This document shows positions 47,017 through 55,572 of a stretch of DNA of 64,000 nucleotides, piece by piece. The position numbers were made by a program, and so were the translations under genes. Origin of the DNA: Parcubacteria group bacterium (lineage in GTDB: Bacteria > Patescibacteria > ABY1 > Buchananbacterales > UBA6539); the NCBI GenBank assembly GCA_002687175.1, contig NYZP01000001.1, positions 1 to 64,000 of the forward strand. The letters are read 5' to 3'. The notes under the pieces are model-generated. The model worked only from the letters and a program-made list of their open reading frames with translations. It ran no database searches and was not told the origin of the DNA. Numbering within the stretch: position 1 is the first letter of the stretch; each line of letters starts with the position of its first letter.

Positions 47017-50000
47017 TTAAAAGCCGGATAATTGCATCCAGGTAGCGTAAATTTCTTCGGCCGTTCGGCCCAGGTTAGAGATTCTAATCTCATCAAGGGC
47101 ACCATCATAGAAGAAATAATCTACATTCTCCCAAACGCATTTACCAAAGTACAATGGGCAAGAACTTTTGGTGATAACATTGACCGTTGGATCAGAGTTG
47201 TCCAACTGACCGTTAATGTAAATCTGACGGCCGACTGAATTCTGAACTACAACCACGTAGTACCACTGACCAACCATCAGCTGACGATTACTAATTAAAG
47301 CAGTCATTGGCGTGCTTGGATTGCTGGTGGTTTCCCAGCGTATCCTACCAGCTGACTCACCGGTACCCAAGGCAACCACGTAAGAACGATTGTTCCTGTC
47401 AGCTTTACTAAATATGAACTGGGTATCAGTCGTATTGTTTGGCTTAAGCCAAAACTCAATTGTAATTTCTGATGGCATTAATTCATCATCAGTCGGCACC
47501 ATTAAAAACTGGGTAACTCCATCCAGGTCAATGGCACCATCAGCCAGCTGATTAAAGCCAGATATCGACATAGATGAACCAAAGGCCAGCAAATCAAGTT
47601 CGGGCTTGCCACCATAATTGACCAATTTTTGTTCAGTTCCGGTCTGACCATTGAGAGGCCAAAGACCAACAGTAGAGTAATCACTTTCCAGATTGAAGAT
47701 TAACTCAGAAACGGGTTGGCTAATTTCTGTTGGCAAACCAGCTACTAGCAAGTCGTGATAAATATTTACGTCGCTAGCAGACATTGAACCGGCGGAAATA
47801 ACCAGTTCATCAATTTCTCCCTGAAACAGAAAATAATCAACACCATCAAAGATTTGCTTACCAACCAGCAATGGAGCCGTGCTGTTAGGCACAACATTAC
47901 CGACAGCATCACTATTATCCAGCTGACCATCCAGGTAGATAAAGCGACCTAAAGCACTTTGCACTACCACCAAGTGATACCAGCGTTTTGTCATGATAAT
48001 GGTCTGTGACATCAAATAAGTTAGTGGGCTAGCCGGTTGGCTAGTCGTTCCCCACATTACCTTACCCTTATCACTGCCCACTCCACAGATGCTCAAATCA
48101 TAGGAGCGATCACCATTTTCCAGCTTGGACAAAAGTGTCATAGTGCTGTTCAGTCTAGGAAACTGAAACCAAAGACTGATAGTCAATTCACTGGTGGTTA
48201 ACTGATCATCGTCATTGATCAGTAAATAGCTTTCACCGTTAAACTGATAAGCTCCATCATCCTGGCCAGTAAAACCCGGGGCTGAGCCAACAGCACCGAC
48301 TTCCATTAAATCGCCCAATGAGCTTTCTTGAACATTACGACGTTTTTCAACTGAGCCAACTAAACCATCCATATACCAATCACCAAGCAAATTTTCCTGC
48401 CAGTTGAGCCAAAATAGCTCTTCGGCGGTGACAGCACTATCAAGGATGGCAAAAACGGCTTCAGCGATGTTATTGTCCTCACTCGGTTCACTAATAATAC
48501 TGTCGGCATCAGCCACCACGGTAATTACATAATCACCAGCTGGCAATGCCATCAGATAAAACTGCTCTTGCCAACTTCCGTTAGCGACCAATTCCGGCAA
48601 CAAGACAGAAACAATTAGCTCTAGGCTGCCGGTTGACAATTCTTCAAGCCAAACTTCCATCCGGCTAACCAGACTACTGCGGTTGGCTAGGTTGCTGATA
48701 CTTGGTGCTAAGACCACTTCCTCTCCTGGAACAAAAACGCCCAGGTTAAACGGAATGTCAGCCACCAAGTCAGTAAATGGCTTCAATTGAATCTGATGGA
48801 TACCACTATCACTGACCTTGGAATAACTGCCGAAGCTGCCAGTATACTCAACGTACAGAGCAAAAGCCACTTCAACACTATTCTCATACCAATCTTCAGT
48901 AGTGAAAGGTATTGCCACCTCAACATAACCTTTAGCCGGTATGACAATTCCGCTCAGGTCGAACTGACCAGGCACCAGCCAAGAATTGCCGCTGACAAGC
49001 GTTTGGTAGGACGGGTTAGCCAAGCCTTGTTGAAAACCATTTTCCAAGCGGAAAATGGCAGTGTGGCTTTCGCCAGGACCAGCATAAACTACACCAACTG
49101 GTACAATGGTAAAGTTCTCGCCAATAAAAATGGTTTTTGTTTGACTACGGCCGATTAACACGGCTTGATTATCAAACACCTCAACGTAAATATTGTAAGA
49201 ACCATTGGCCAAATTACTGATCCAGTACCCTTCTCCAGGACTGGCCACGTATCGTTGTCCATTGACCACAATCTCAACAAAGCTGGCGTTGGGCAAATCA
49301 GGTAACAGAAATTCAATCTGATTGTTCCTGACCCAATGTGCGAAATCAACAACTTCTACTTCTGGCAATTCCTCCGCCGGAGTAGTGACTGAAACTTCTG
49401 CTGCTTCTGCCAAGACATTAGCGTTGCCATCAACGGCCACCACTTTGAAAACATAAGTGGTGCTAGGAGACAGTCCATAGACAGTAAGCTCAAAATTAGC
49501 CATATCAGCGATATACTGTCCATCCTGGTAGACTTCATAATGTTCTGCACTAATGTCATTATTGGTGACAAAAGCACTTTCTGGCGATAAGGCCCAAGCT
49601 TCGATCAACAGTTCGTCACTTTGTCCAGGTATCAATGCAATGGTGAAATCAGCACCTCCGCGACCATCAGGTATACCCAAAGCAACAACACCGTTCTCCG
49701 GCCGCCAAATCAAAAACTTATTGTCGACCATGAAATCTTGACGAAGATAAGTCACCTTGGCTTTATCCTCATTAAAACTACCATTCTCGTACGGATAGTG
49801 GGCCCAGGGATACTCATTGGAAATTGGTGCATTTAATTCCTTGGGTCCATCTACGTCAGACATGTAATACCATCTAAACCCATCTTTGATCAAAAAAGCT
49901 TGCCCTAAGACTGAGTTGTAGATAATCGCCGAGTAAAATCCAGTTTCTGAATTATAGAAATCCTGAATTTCTACGTAGGTTGAACCATCTTGACTGTACC

Positions 50001-50721
50001 AACGGTGAACATAGAAACCTCCACCATTATCAAACGGATCACCAATCAGACTCGAGAATTGATTTGCTACTTCAGTAATTTCCTGATGAAACGTTCCGTC
50101 TTCCCAGTAACCAGTAATGAGCGACGTCTGCCCATTATTACCTGACTCATACACATGTCCACGTACTAAACCAGCGATGAATTCATTCGAATTAAATTCT
50201 CTAAATGAACCACCAGCTGTCACATCTCTAGCCCATATTCTTTCAGCGATGACAGATACACTTTGACCTGCATCTTGTGAAGGATCGCCCTCGTGTAAAC
50301 CATAGTGAATATGATCTCCACTACAATTACCAGTACAACCTTCAATTCCGATGACCTGCCCTTGATCAACCCATTGACCATTCTGAATACTAAAACTTTT
50401 CAGATGTGATCCTGGGATGACAAAAAGCCCATTACCGACATCAATATTCACATGATTACCAAAACCATCAGGACCATTGCTGTAGTGAATATAAGCTATA
50501 CCACTGATAGACGCTACGACTACATGATCTTGATCATTTGGTGTGTCAAAATCTAAATCATAACGAGTCGTGACACCATTATGGCTATAAATTTCACCAG
50601 GTCCTTGAGTACATAAATATTGTACCCCCGCAGGGAATGGCAACTGCAGTAAGGGCTGTTCAGTAAAGGCTGATCCACTAATTACTAAGAGAAATACTGC
50701 CACCACTTGTAACTTTCTCAT
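47017..50721 (-). CDS. Giant secreted protein: M23-like domain, FN3, CARDB and two LamG domains
   Basis: A 1234-residue exported protein. Signal peptide at residues 1-20; AGGAGG eight bases before the ATG. Residues 30-165 look like an M23 zinc peptidase: RYDLDFDTP, GNHVNIDVGNGLFVIPGSHLKS and DHIHYGLHEG with the HxH pair. About 390-450 is a fibronectin-III domain (YEVYQDGQYIAD ... GLSPSTTYVFKVVAVD). About 640-760 is CARDB-like (DNNIAEAVF). Residues 790-990 and 1010-1230 are two concanavalin-like LamG domains with the same plan (ISLWFQFPR, MTKRWYHLVVVQSALGRFIYLDGQLDN). It is probably a surface adhesin or wall-active factor for contact with another cell. GC and codon use differ from core genes. 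Confidence 0.85.
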   Translation of the reverse strand: MRKLQVVAVFLLVISGSAFTEQPLLQLPFPAGVQYLCTQGPGEIYSHNGVTTRYDLDFDTPNDQDHVVVASISGIAYIHYSNGPDGFGNHVNIDVGNGLFVIPGSHLKSFSIQNGQWVDQGQVIGIEGCTGNCSGDHIHYGLHEGDPSQDAGQSVSVIAERIWARDVTAGGSFREFNSNEFIAGLVRGHVYESGNNGQTSLITGYWEDGTFHQEITEVANQFSSLIGDPFDNGGGFYVHRWYSQDGSTYVEIQDFYNSETGFYSAIIYNSVLGQAFLIKDGFRWYYMSDVDGPKELNAPISNEYPWAHYPYENGSFNEDKAKVTYLRQDFMVDNKFLIWRPENGVVALGIPDGRGGADFTIALIPGQSDELLIEAWALSPESAFVTNNDISAEHYEVYQDGQYIADMANFELTVYGLSPSTTYVFKVVAVDGNANVLAEAAEVSVTTPAEELPEVEVVDFAHWVRNNQIEFLLPDLPNASFVEIVVNGQRYVASPGEGYWISNLANGSYNIYVEVFDNQAVLIGRSQTKTIFIGENFTIVPVGVVYAGPGESHTAIFRLENGFQQGLANPSYQTLVSGNSWLVPGQFDLSGIVIPAKGYVEVAIPFTTEDWYENSVEVAFALYVEYTGSFGSYSKVSDSGIHQIQLKPFTDLVADIPFNLGVFVPGEEVVLAPSISNLANRSSLVSRMEVWLEELSTGSLELIVSVLLPELVANGSWQEQFYLMALPAGDYVITVVADADSIISEPSEDNNIAEAVFAILDSAVTAEELFWLNWQENLLGDWYMDGLVGSVEKRRNVQESSLGDLMEVGAVGSAPGFTGQDDGAYQFNGESYLLINDDDQLTTSELTISLWFQFPRLNSTMTLLSKLENGDRSYDLSICGVGSDKGKVMWGTTSQPASPLTYLMSQTIIMTKRWYHLVVVQSALGRFIYLDGQLDNSDAVGNVVPNSTAPLLVGKQIFDGVDYFLFQGEIDELVISAGSMSASDVNIYHDLLVAGLPTEISQPVSELIFNLESDYSTVGLWPLNGQTGTEQKLVNYGGKPELDLLAFGSSMSISGFNQLADGAIDLDGVTQFLMVPTDDELMPSEITIEFWLKPNNTTDTQFIFSKADRNNRSYVVALGTGESAGRIRWETTSNPSTPMTALISNRQLMVGQWYYVVVVQNSVGRQIYINGQLDNSDPTVNVITKSSCPLYFGKCVWENVDYFFYDGALDEIRISNLGRTAEEIYATWMQLSGF

Positions 50722-50761
50722 GACTAACCTCCTATTTAGTTTAGATTGTCAATGAACACTT

Positions 50762-50842
50762 CACATCATAAAAAAACTCTCCGTACTTAGAGAGCTTTTC
50801 TAAAAACAACATAATGTCTTCTTAGAGAAGCTCTCTAAGTGC
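50762..50842. repeat. Long inverted repeat and terminator structure
   Basis: ACTTAGAGAGCTT..TCTAA at 50778 pairs with TTAGA..AAGCTCTCTAAGT near 50822-50840, one mismatch. On the minus strand a shorter CTCTC/GAGAG hairpin followed by seven T near 50768-50790 would end transcription of the lipoprotein gene at 50870. Confidence 0.7.
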
Positions 50843-50869
50843 ACTATGTTGATTGAGATAATTTATTAG

Positions 50870-51385
50870 CTAAAGAAGAAAATTAAAGTTAGATATAATT
50901 GATTCTAAAATTTTATGATCTGCTTCATTACTAATTAATAATTCTAGTCTATTACAATTTTTTAAATCATCTTCACATATATCCCAATTTTTAATTTCTA
51001 TTGTAAAATTATATAATATTAAAGTTTTTCCTTCTAACAATGACCATTCTCTTAAATTAACTGGCTTGTTGTCAATTGATTCAACATTCTTGATTGGTAC
51101 TGTAGATGGTAAACCATGATTAAAATTACCTTTAGGTAAGATTGATAAACTGGATTGTTCATTTGTAATAAAAAACCCCTTTGAGTAATTAAATCGCTCA
51201 CTAAATGACCATCCATCTGGATATTTTATTTCAAATCCAAATTCCTCATTAGTGTAAGTCTGCCAATCTGCAGTATTAATCACATTTGTATTGTCTACTG
51301 ATTTTTTGACACAACCAAAAAGCCCTAATCCAAAAATCATGGTTAAAATTACAAAAGCAAATTGTTTTTTTCCAAACTTAATCAT
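50870..51385 (-). CDS. Predicted lipoprotein with PsbP-like domain
   Basis: A 171-residue product. The signal ends in LGLFGCVKKS, with the lipid acceptor at residue 25. The body WQTYTNEEFGFEIKYPDGWSFSERF followed by FFITNEQSSLSILPKGNF and a C-terminal KILESIISNF resembles the PsbP/Mog1-like domain common in small bacterial lipoproteins. No function is known. It has its own promoter (51449-51476), a 15-codon upstream ORF in the leader (51393-51440) and a terminator structure behind it. Confidence 0.75.
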   Translation of the reverse strand: MIKFGKKQFAFVILTMIFGLGLFGCVKKSVDNTNVINTADWQTYTNEEFGFEIKYPDGWSFSERFNYSKGFFITNEQSSLSILPKGNFNHGLPSTVPIKNVESIDNKPVNLREWSLLEGKTLILYNFTIEIKNWDICEDDLKNCNRLELLISNEADHKILESIISNFNFLL

Positions 51386-51392
51386 AGCTCGA

Positions 51393-51440
51393 CTAAATAA
51401 AAATAAACGCCATCGGCGCTACATTGATTTGTATATTCAT
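51393..51440 (-). CDS. Possible 15-residue leader ORF of the lipoprotein gene
   Basis: MNIQINVAPMAFIFI, starting 9 bases after the -10 box and so near the expected transcript start. A small hairpin (CGCC GAT GGCG) followed by T-rich sequence lies inside it. Could be a leaderless leader peptide or chance. Confidence 0.25.
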   Translation of the reverse strand: MNIQINVAPMAFIFI

Positions 51441-51448
51441 CTACTAAC

Positions 51449-51476
51449 ATTTTACCACTTATAAAAATAACGTCAA
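51449..51476 (-). promoter_or_regulatory. Promoter of the lipoprotein gene
   Basis: On the minus strand TTGACG (51471-51476) and TAAAAT (51449-51454), 16-base spacer. Almost the same sequence forms the promoter at 52226-52253. Confidence 0.65.
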
Positions 51477-51501
51477 TACACAAAAGTGGATAAATTGTGA
51501 T

Positions 51502-51910
51502 CTAGTTAATTTTTTCTAAAGTTTTATTTAAAGTATTATATTTATGATGTTTCTTTTGATTATCTATGTATTTTCTTACTATGGTAAAATCTTTTTCCGA
51601 TAGGCTAAAAACACCATACCCTTTCTGCCAAAAAAAATTTTGATTATTTTGTGAAATATTTATATAGCGTGACGAGCTTCCTTTAATTCTATTGACAAAT
51701 TCAGAAATGCTAACCTTCGGAGGTATATGACGTAATAAATGGACATGATCATCTATATTGTTAAATGTAAAACTCTTACCATGACACTCAATTATTTTTT
51801 TTTGGAATGTAATTTTTTATTAATTTTTCAATTGGATCAGTAATTAAAGGTTCTCTATTCTTAGTAGACCAAATAATATGATAATATAATTTATGAAAAA
51901 CATTTGACAT
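51502..51910 (-). pseudogene. IS200/REP-associated tyrosine transposase, frameshifted
   Basis: The first frame starts MSNVFHKLYYHIIWSTKNREP, the classic N-terminus of Y1 (HUH) transposases. It breaks at a run of nine A (51795-51803). One base fewer would join it to the second frame (IIECHGKSFTFNNIDDHVHLL ... FWQKGYGVFSLSEKDF ... VRKYIDNQKKHHKYN). This has the HUH motif as HVH and the nucleophilic tyrosine in YIDNQKKHH. The full protein would be about 136 residues, a normal length. REP-like hairpins flank it. It is either inactive, expressed by slippage at the A-run, or a sequencing error. Confidence 0.85.
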
Positions 51911-51922
51911 ATCTTTATTATC

Positions 51923-51974
51923 GCCCGGGCATTCATGCCCGGGCTGAGATTTTACAAATGTCCCTAAAGGGACA
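51923..51974. repeat. REP-like hairpins at the transposase start
   Basis: GCCCGGGC ATTCAT GCCCGGGC at 51923-51944, then TGTCCC TAAA GGGACA at 51959-51974. Such GC-rich hairpins next to a Y1 transposase are the expected substrate or end structures. Confidence 0.8.
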
Positions 51975-52047
51975 TAATTTTTAAATTTAGCACTCCCTTA
52001 TCTTACTACGCTCTAATTTTATCTTTAAACCAAGGAAGAGAATATTA

Positions 52048-52106
52048 CAGCCCTGCCCTTCAGGGCTGGGCTAATTCAGGGCTGGGCTAATTCAGGGCTG
52101 GGCTAA
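52048..52106. repeat. Hairpin plus 16-base tandem repeat
   Basis: CAGCCCTG/CAGGGCTG hairpin at 52048-52068, overlapped by three exact tandem copies of TTCAGGGCTGGGCTAA (52059-52106). It is on the other side of the transposase from the promoter cassette and may be a REP-derived cluster. Confidence 0.85.
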
Positions 52107-52152
52107 TTAAAATATATTGGCTAATTAAAATGCATCCTACTGATTTAAAAAT

Positions 52153-52219
52153 AAAAAAAGTGCCTAAGGCACTATGTTGATCCTGTCACTTGATATTTAG
52201 CTAAAGACTTTATTCATCT
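52153..52219 (-). ncRNA. Candidate short RNA of about 67 bases, or collapsed gene cassette
   Basis: A promoter (TTGACA 52248-52253, TAAAAT 52226-52231, 16-base spacer) is followed only 55 bases later by a terminator (AGTGCC TTA GGCACT then seven T, 52153-52173). No real ORF fits, apart from six codons (MNKVFS). The promoter half matches the lipoprotein promoter/leader at 51437-51476. The 3' half (CTTTAGCTAA, ATCAACATAGTGC) matches the region after the lipoprotein stop. So it looks like that cassette with its coding part deleted, still able to make a short RNA. Confidence 0.5.
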
Positions 52220-52225
52220 GTAAAC

Positions 52226-52253
52226 ATTTTACCATTTCTGAAAACCATGTCAA
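52226..52253 (-). promoter_or_regulatory. Promoter of the candidate short RNA
   Basis: TTGACA and TAAAAT on the minus strand with a 16-base spacer, immediately after the mrdA stop. Confidence 0.65.
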
Positions 52254-52257
52254 TAAA

Positions 52258-54213
52258 TTACCTATTCTCCGCCCACCAATTTACGATGTCACGAACCACT
52301 GGTAAGGCAGTGGTAGTGCCACCTATTCCCTCTTCCACTAAAACAGTCACCACGATCTGTGGATCGTCATAAGGGGCAAAGGCGGTTAACCAAGCATGAG
52401 GTTCTTTAGTACTGGACCATTGAGCCGTACCGGTTTTGGCGGCCACGGTAATTGGTAAACCAAAAAGTCCTTGAGCTGAGCCCGAGAGCACCGCCTGACG
52501 CAAACCACGGTTAACCGTAGAAATATTTTCTGGTCTGATAAAATTCTGATCGATAATTTGAGGATCTATTTCAGTGACCACATTATTATCTTTGTCTAAA
52601 ATTTCTTTAACCAGATATGGTTTATATAATATTCCATCGTTAGCAAAGGCCGAAGTCCATACTGCCATCTGTAACGGGGTGACTAAAATATCACCCTGAC
52701 CAATAGCTAGATGATAGGTGTCCCCGATATACCAACTTTCTTGTTTAACACTTTCCTTCCAGGCAATGGTTGGCAAAAATCCAGACGCTTCTCCTGGCAA
52801 ATCAATACCTAGTGGCTCATTTAAATTAAACTTTTCGGCATAGCGTTTAATATTAGCCACCCCTAGGCCATCAAACTCCTCTTCTAGCCCACCACCAATA
52901 ATGTAAAAATAGGTGTTGACCGATTCGGCTAAAGCCTTAACCACATTAGTCCAACCATGTCCCCCCGCTTTCCAATCAGGAAAAAACCAACTTTTAATAC
53001 CTAGGCCACCAGTACTTAAAAAACTTTTAGCTGGCGTCACAATATTTTCTTCTAAAGCCGCTGCCGCCACAATCATTTTAAAAGTTGAACCTGAGGGATA
53101 CTCGCCACTGATAGCACGACTAAACAACGGCTGATTAGGATCATTAATCAATTCGGAAAATTCATCACCAGATATTCCTCGGCTGAACAAGTTGTTGTCA
53201 AACGACGGCCAGTTAACCATTGCTAGAACTTCTCCGGAATTTGGATTCATCACAATAGCCACACCACGTTTTTTGTCATAAGCGCCAATGCTTCGACGCA
53301 AGCTAAGCTCAGCCTGCTTTTGCAGTTCCGCATCAATAGTTAAAACAAGGTTTTTCCCAGCAATTGGCTTTTCTTGAGCGATAACTTCTTTAGCTTCACC
53401 GGTAGCATCAACTTCAACCTGTTCACGTCCATTTACCCCTTTTAAAACATTCTCGTAGGAAAACTCAATGCCCGCTTTGCCAATATTGTCATTAAATGAG
53501 TAGCCCTGACTAAGATAACTTTCTAACTTATCCTCATTCAGTTTGCCTAGATAACCTAGAATATGAGAAAAGCTGGGATTATCTCCACTGGGTAAATAAA
53601 ATCGAGTGTTATCGGTTTTTAAAATAACACCAGAATAATTTCCCGTCACTATTTCAGTTAAGATGGCTTGATCTTGGGTTAAGACATCACCAACAATAAC
53701 TGGTTGATAAGAATAAGGCGATTGACTTTCCATTAATTCTGTTATTTCCTCAGTTGAGATCAAAGAAATCTTTGATAACTCTTCAGCAATTTCTAATCTT
53801 TTCTGGGCATCACTGGACAAATCAACTGGTACAAAAGCCAAGAAAAAACCAGGAACATTTTTTACCAATAAATTCTGATGACGATCATAGATAACCCCCC
53901 GAGCCGCTTTAATATCCCTGACTCTGACGCGATTACCCTCGGCAATGGCACTAAAATGGTCCCCCATAACAATTTGTAAAAAAGCTGTTCTTATCACCAA
54001 AACTAGAATACCGGCTAGTAAAACCGCCAACCAAATATTAATCACCTTGTTATTTAATAATAACCCTAAAGAGTTGTCTCTAATATTTGATTTAGTGTCG
54101 GAAAAAGACTCAACCTCGTGCCACTTACCTTTTAATTTTGAACGGCCTGAATAATTACCAAATCGTTGGTTATCATTAATGGCAAATGGATTAGAGCCAG
54201 CTCTAGGCCTCAT
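52258..54213 (-). CDS. mrdA: Penicillin-binding protein 2, elongasome transpeptidase
   Basis: A 651-residue class B PBP. A cytoplasmic tail of about 55 residues, a membrane anchor (VINIWLAVLLAGILVLVIRTAFL), the dimerisation domain, and the transpeptidase domain with SGSTFKM (SxxK), SVNTYFY (SxN) and AKTGTAQW (KTG). All three catalytic motifs are intact. It cross-links lateral wall peptidoglycan with MreBCD. Its start overlaps the mreD end by 11 bases. The N-terminal Ser/Arg-rich tail is somewhat longer than usual. Confidence 0.95.
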   Translation of the reverse strand: MRPRAGSNPFAINDNQRFGNYSGRSKLKGKWHEVESFSDTKSNIRDNSLGLLLNNKVINIWLAVLLAGILVLVIRTAFLQIVMGDHFSAIAEGNRVRVRDIKAARGVIYDRHQNLLVKNVPGFFLAFVPVDLSSDAQKRLEIAEELSKISLISTEEITELMESQSPYSYQPVIVGDVLTQDQAILTEIVTGNYSGVILKTDNTRFYLPSGDNPSFSHILGYLGKLNEDKLESYLSQGYSFNDNIGKAGIEFSYENVLKGVNGREQVEVDATGEAKEVIAQEKPIAGKNLVLTIDAELQKQAELSLRRSIGAYDKKRGVAIVMNPNSGEVLAMVNWPSFDNNLFSRGISGDEFSELINDPNQPLFSRAISGEYPSGSTFKMIVAAAALEENIVTPAKSFLSTGGLGIKSWFFPDWKAGGHGWTNVVKALAESVNTYFYIIGGGLEEEFDGLGVANIKRYAEKFNLNEPLGIDLPGEASGFLPTIAWKESVKQESWYIGDTYHLAIGQGDILVTPLQMAVWTSAFANDGILYKPYLVKEILDKDNNVVTEIDPQIIDQNFIRPENISTVNRGLRQAVLSGSAQGLFGLPITVAAKTGTAQWSSTKEPHAWLTAFAPYDDPQIVVTVLVEEGIGGTTTALPVVRDIVNWWAENR

Positions 54214-54736
54214 AAAAAGGGTGGGATAAAAATATATTTCTTAATCGTCCAGTTGAAATATGATAAGTAAAGAAGATAATTGTCAAAATAATTAAATTTA
54301 GAAATGGTTGCCAGAAAAAGTATGTCCAAAAATTAAAATTAATAGATATAGCATCAAAGCCAATAATGATAGTCAACAAGTTAAGCAGTACAATCAAAAA
54401 ATTATAACTAATGGTACCAATAAACCCAAGAATCAGCAGTGAATAGAATGATCGATTGGTAAAAAAATTATTGAACAGTAAATTTAATAAAATTACAGTT
54501 AACATTAAACTGACGGTGACAACCCCAAAAGCTAAATTACTGTATAATTCTAAAAAAATTCCGCCACCTAAACCCCACCACAGACCACGCTGATAGCTTA
54601 AAATTACGGTTACAAAAATAACTAAACTTAAAATTAAATTTAAACCATTAACTGGAAAAAGCCAGGTAGTTAAAAAACTGATCTGAATAATACCCAAAAT
54701 AATTATTAATAAAATGTTGAGCAGAATGCTAATCAT
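54203..54736 (-). CDS. mreD: Rod-shape determining protein MreD
   Basis: A 177-residue protein with five to six hydrophobic segments and few charged residues. WGLGGGIFLELYSNLAFG is a recognisable MreD patch. It couples MreC to PBP2. Recognition rests mainly on hydrophobic pattern, length and the mreC-mreD-mrdA order. It overlaps mreC by eight bases and mrdA by 11. Confidence 0.88.
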   Translation of the reverse strand: MISILLNILLIIILGIIQISFLTTWLFPVNGLNLILSLVIFVTVILSYQRGLWWGLGGGIFLELYSNLAFGVVTVSLMLTVILLNLLFNNFFTNRSFYSLLILGFIGTISYNFLIVLLNLLTIIIGFDAISINFNFWTYFFWQPFLNLIILTIIFFTYHISTGRLRNIFLSHPFYEA

Positions 54737-55543
54737 CGATTTGGCTGGTCAAAATTATAACCTGAGTTAAATTATCAATTTTAATAAGTGACTTAACCCG
54801 AGCCGTTTTGAATAAACTGTTTGGCTCAGTAATGACTTGGTTGACTTCACCAATGACTAGCCCCTGAGGAATAGTTTGTTCCAGACCAGAAGTTATAATA
54901 ACGTCACCGGCTTTGACTTCATCTTCTTGAGGTAACAGTTCCATTTTCAAACTTAAACCATGTTCGCCGATAACAATCCCCTTAGAGTTTGTTTCATTTT
55001 GTACCAAAGCAGCGATCCGACTGTCCGAGTCATTAACCAAGATAGCTTCAGAACTGTTTCGTTTAACATTAGAAACTTTGCCAACCATGATACCGTTGGC
55101 AGTAATTAGCGGAGAATCAACAGTTACCCCACTACTACTGCCACGATTTAAAATAATGGATTGATGAGAAGGCTCGGGATTTTTACCAATAATTTTTGCG
55201 GTTACTCCTTCAAGACCAGAACTGGCAAGATAATCTTGCAAAGCGGACAACTCCACACTATCAGAAATTTTTATTTTAAGCTGAGAATTTTCAACTTTTA
55301 AATCTGTTATTTGTTGCTCTAAATCTTGATAGGATTGGACTAAATCTTTATTAACAAAGTAATTAGTATAAAAACTGTTAATCTTAATACCAACGCCATA
55401 AATTCGGTGTTGGATCGGCGAAAATATTCTGACCACAATATTTTCTATTGGCCTTAAAATTCCCACGTAATGCAAAAAATTAGCAGAATTACAACTGCTA
55501 ACAAACCTACTGAAAGTCTACTTTTTCTAAAAAATTTTAACAT
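54729..55543 (-). CDS. mreC: Rod-shape determining protein MreC, apparent frameshift near the N-terminus
   Basis: Periplasmic scaffold of the elongasome. The coiled coil (residues about 60-95) and the double beta-barrel part (GLEGVTAKIIGKNPEPSHQSIILNRGSSSGVTVDSPLI, then GVIT-like SNVKRNSSEAILVNDSDSRIAALV) are intact from 55475 downstream. Upstream, an ATG at 55543 opens MLKFFRKSRLSVGLLAVVILLIF, a perfect MreC anchor, but in another frame. One extra base in the six-T run (55474-55479) would fuse it to LHYVGILRPIE. Without it the protein would lack its membrane anchor. I interpret this as a homopolymer error or a very recent mutation. Confidence 0.9.
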
Positions 55544-55572
55544 AATAAATCAAATTATTTGATTTATTAAAA

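Noticed and set aside
51502..51910. Two independent small genes
   Set aside because: Both frames together give one continuous Y1 transposase, so this is one frameshifted gene.
52048..52106. CRISPR array
   Set aside because: Three 16-base copies in direct tandem without spacers and no cas genes.
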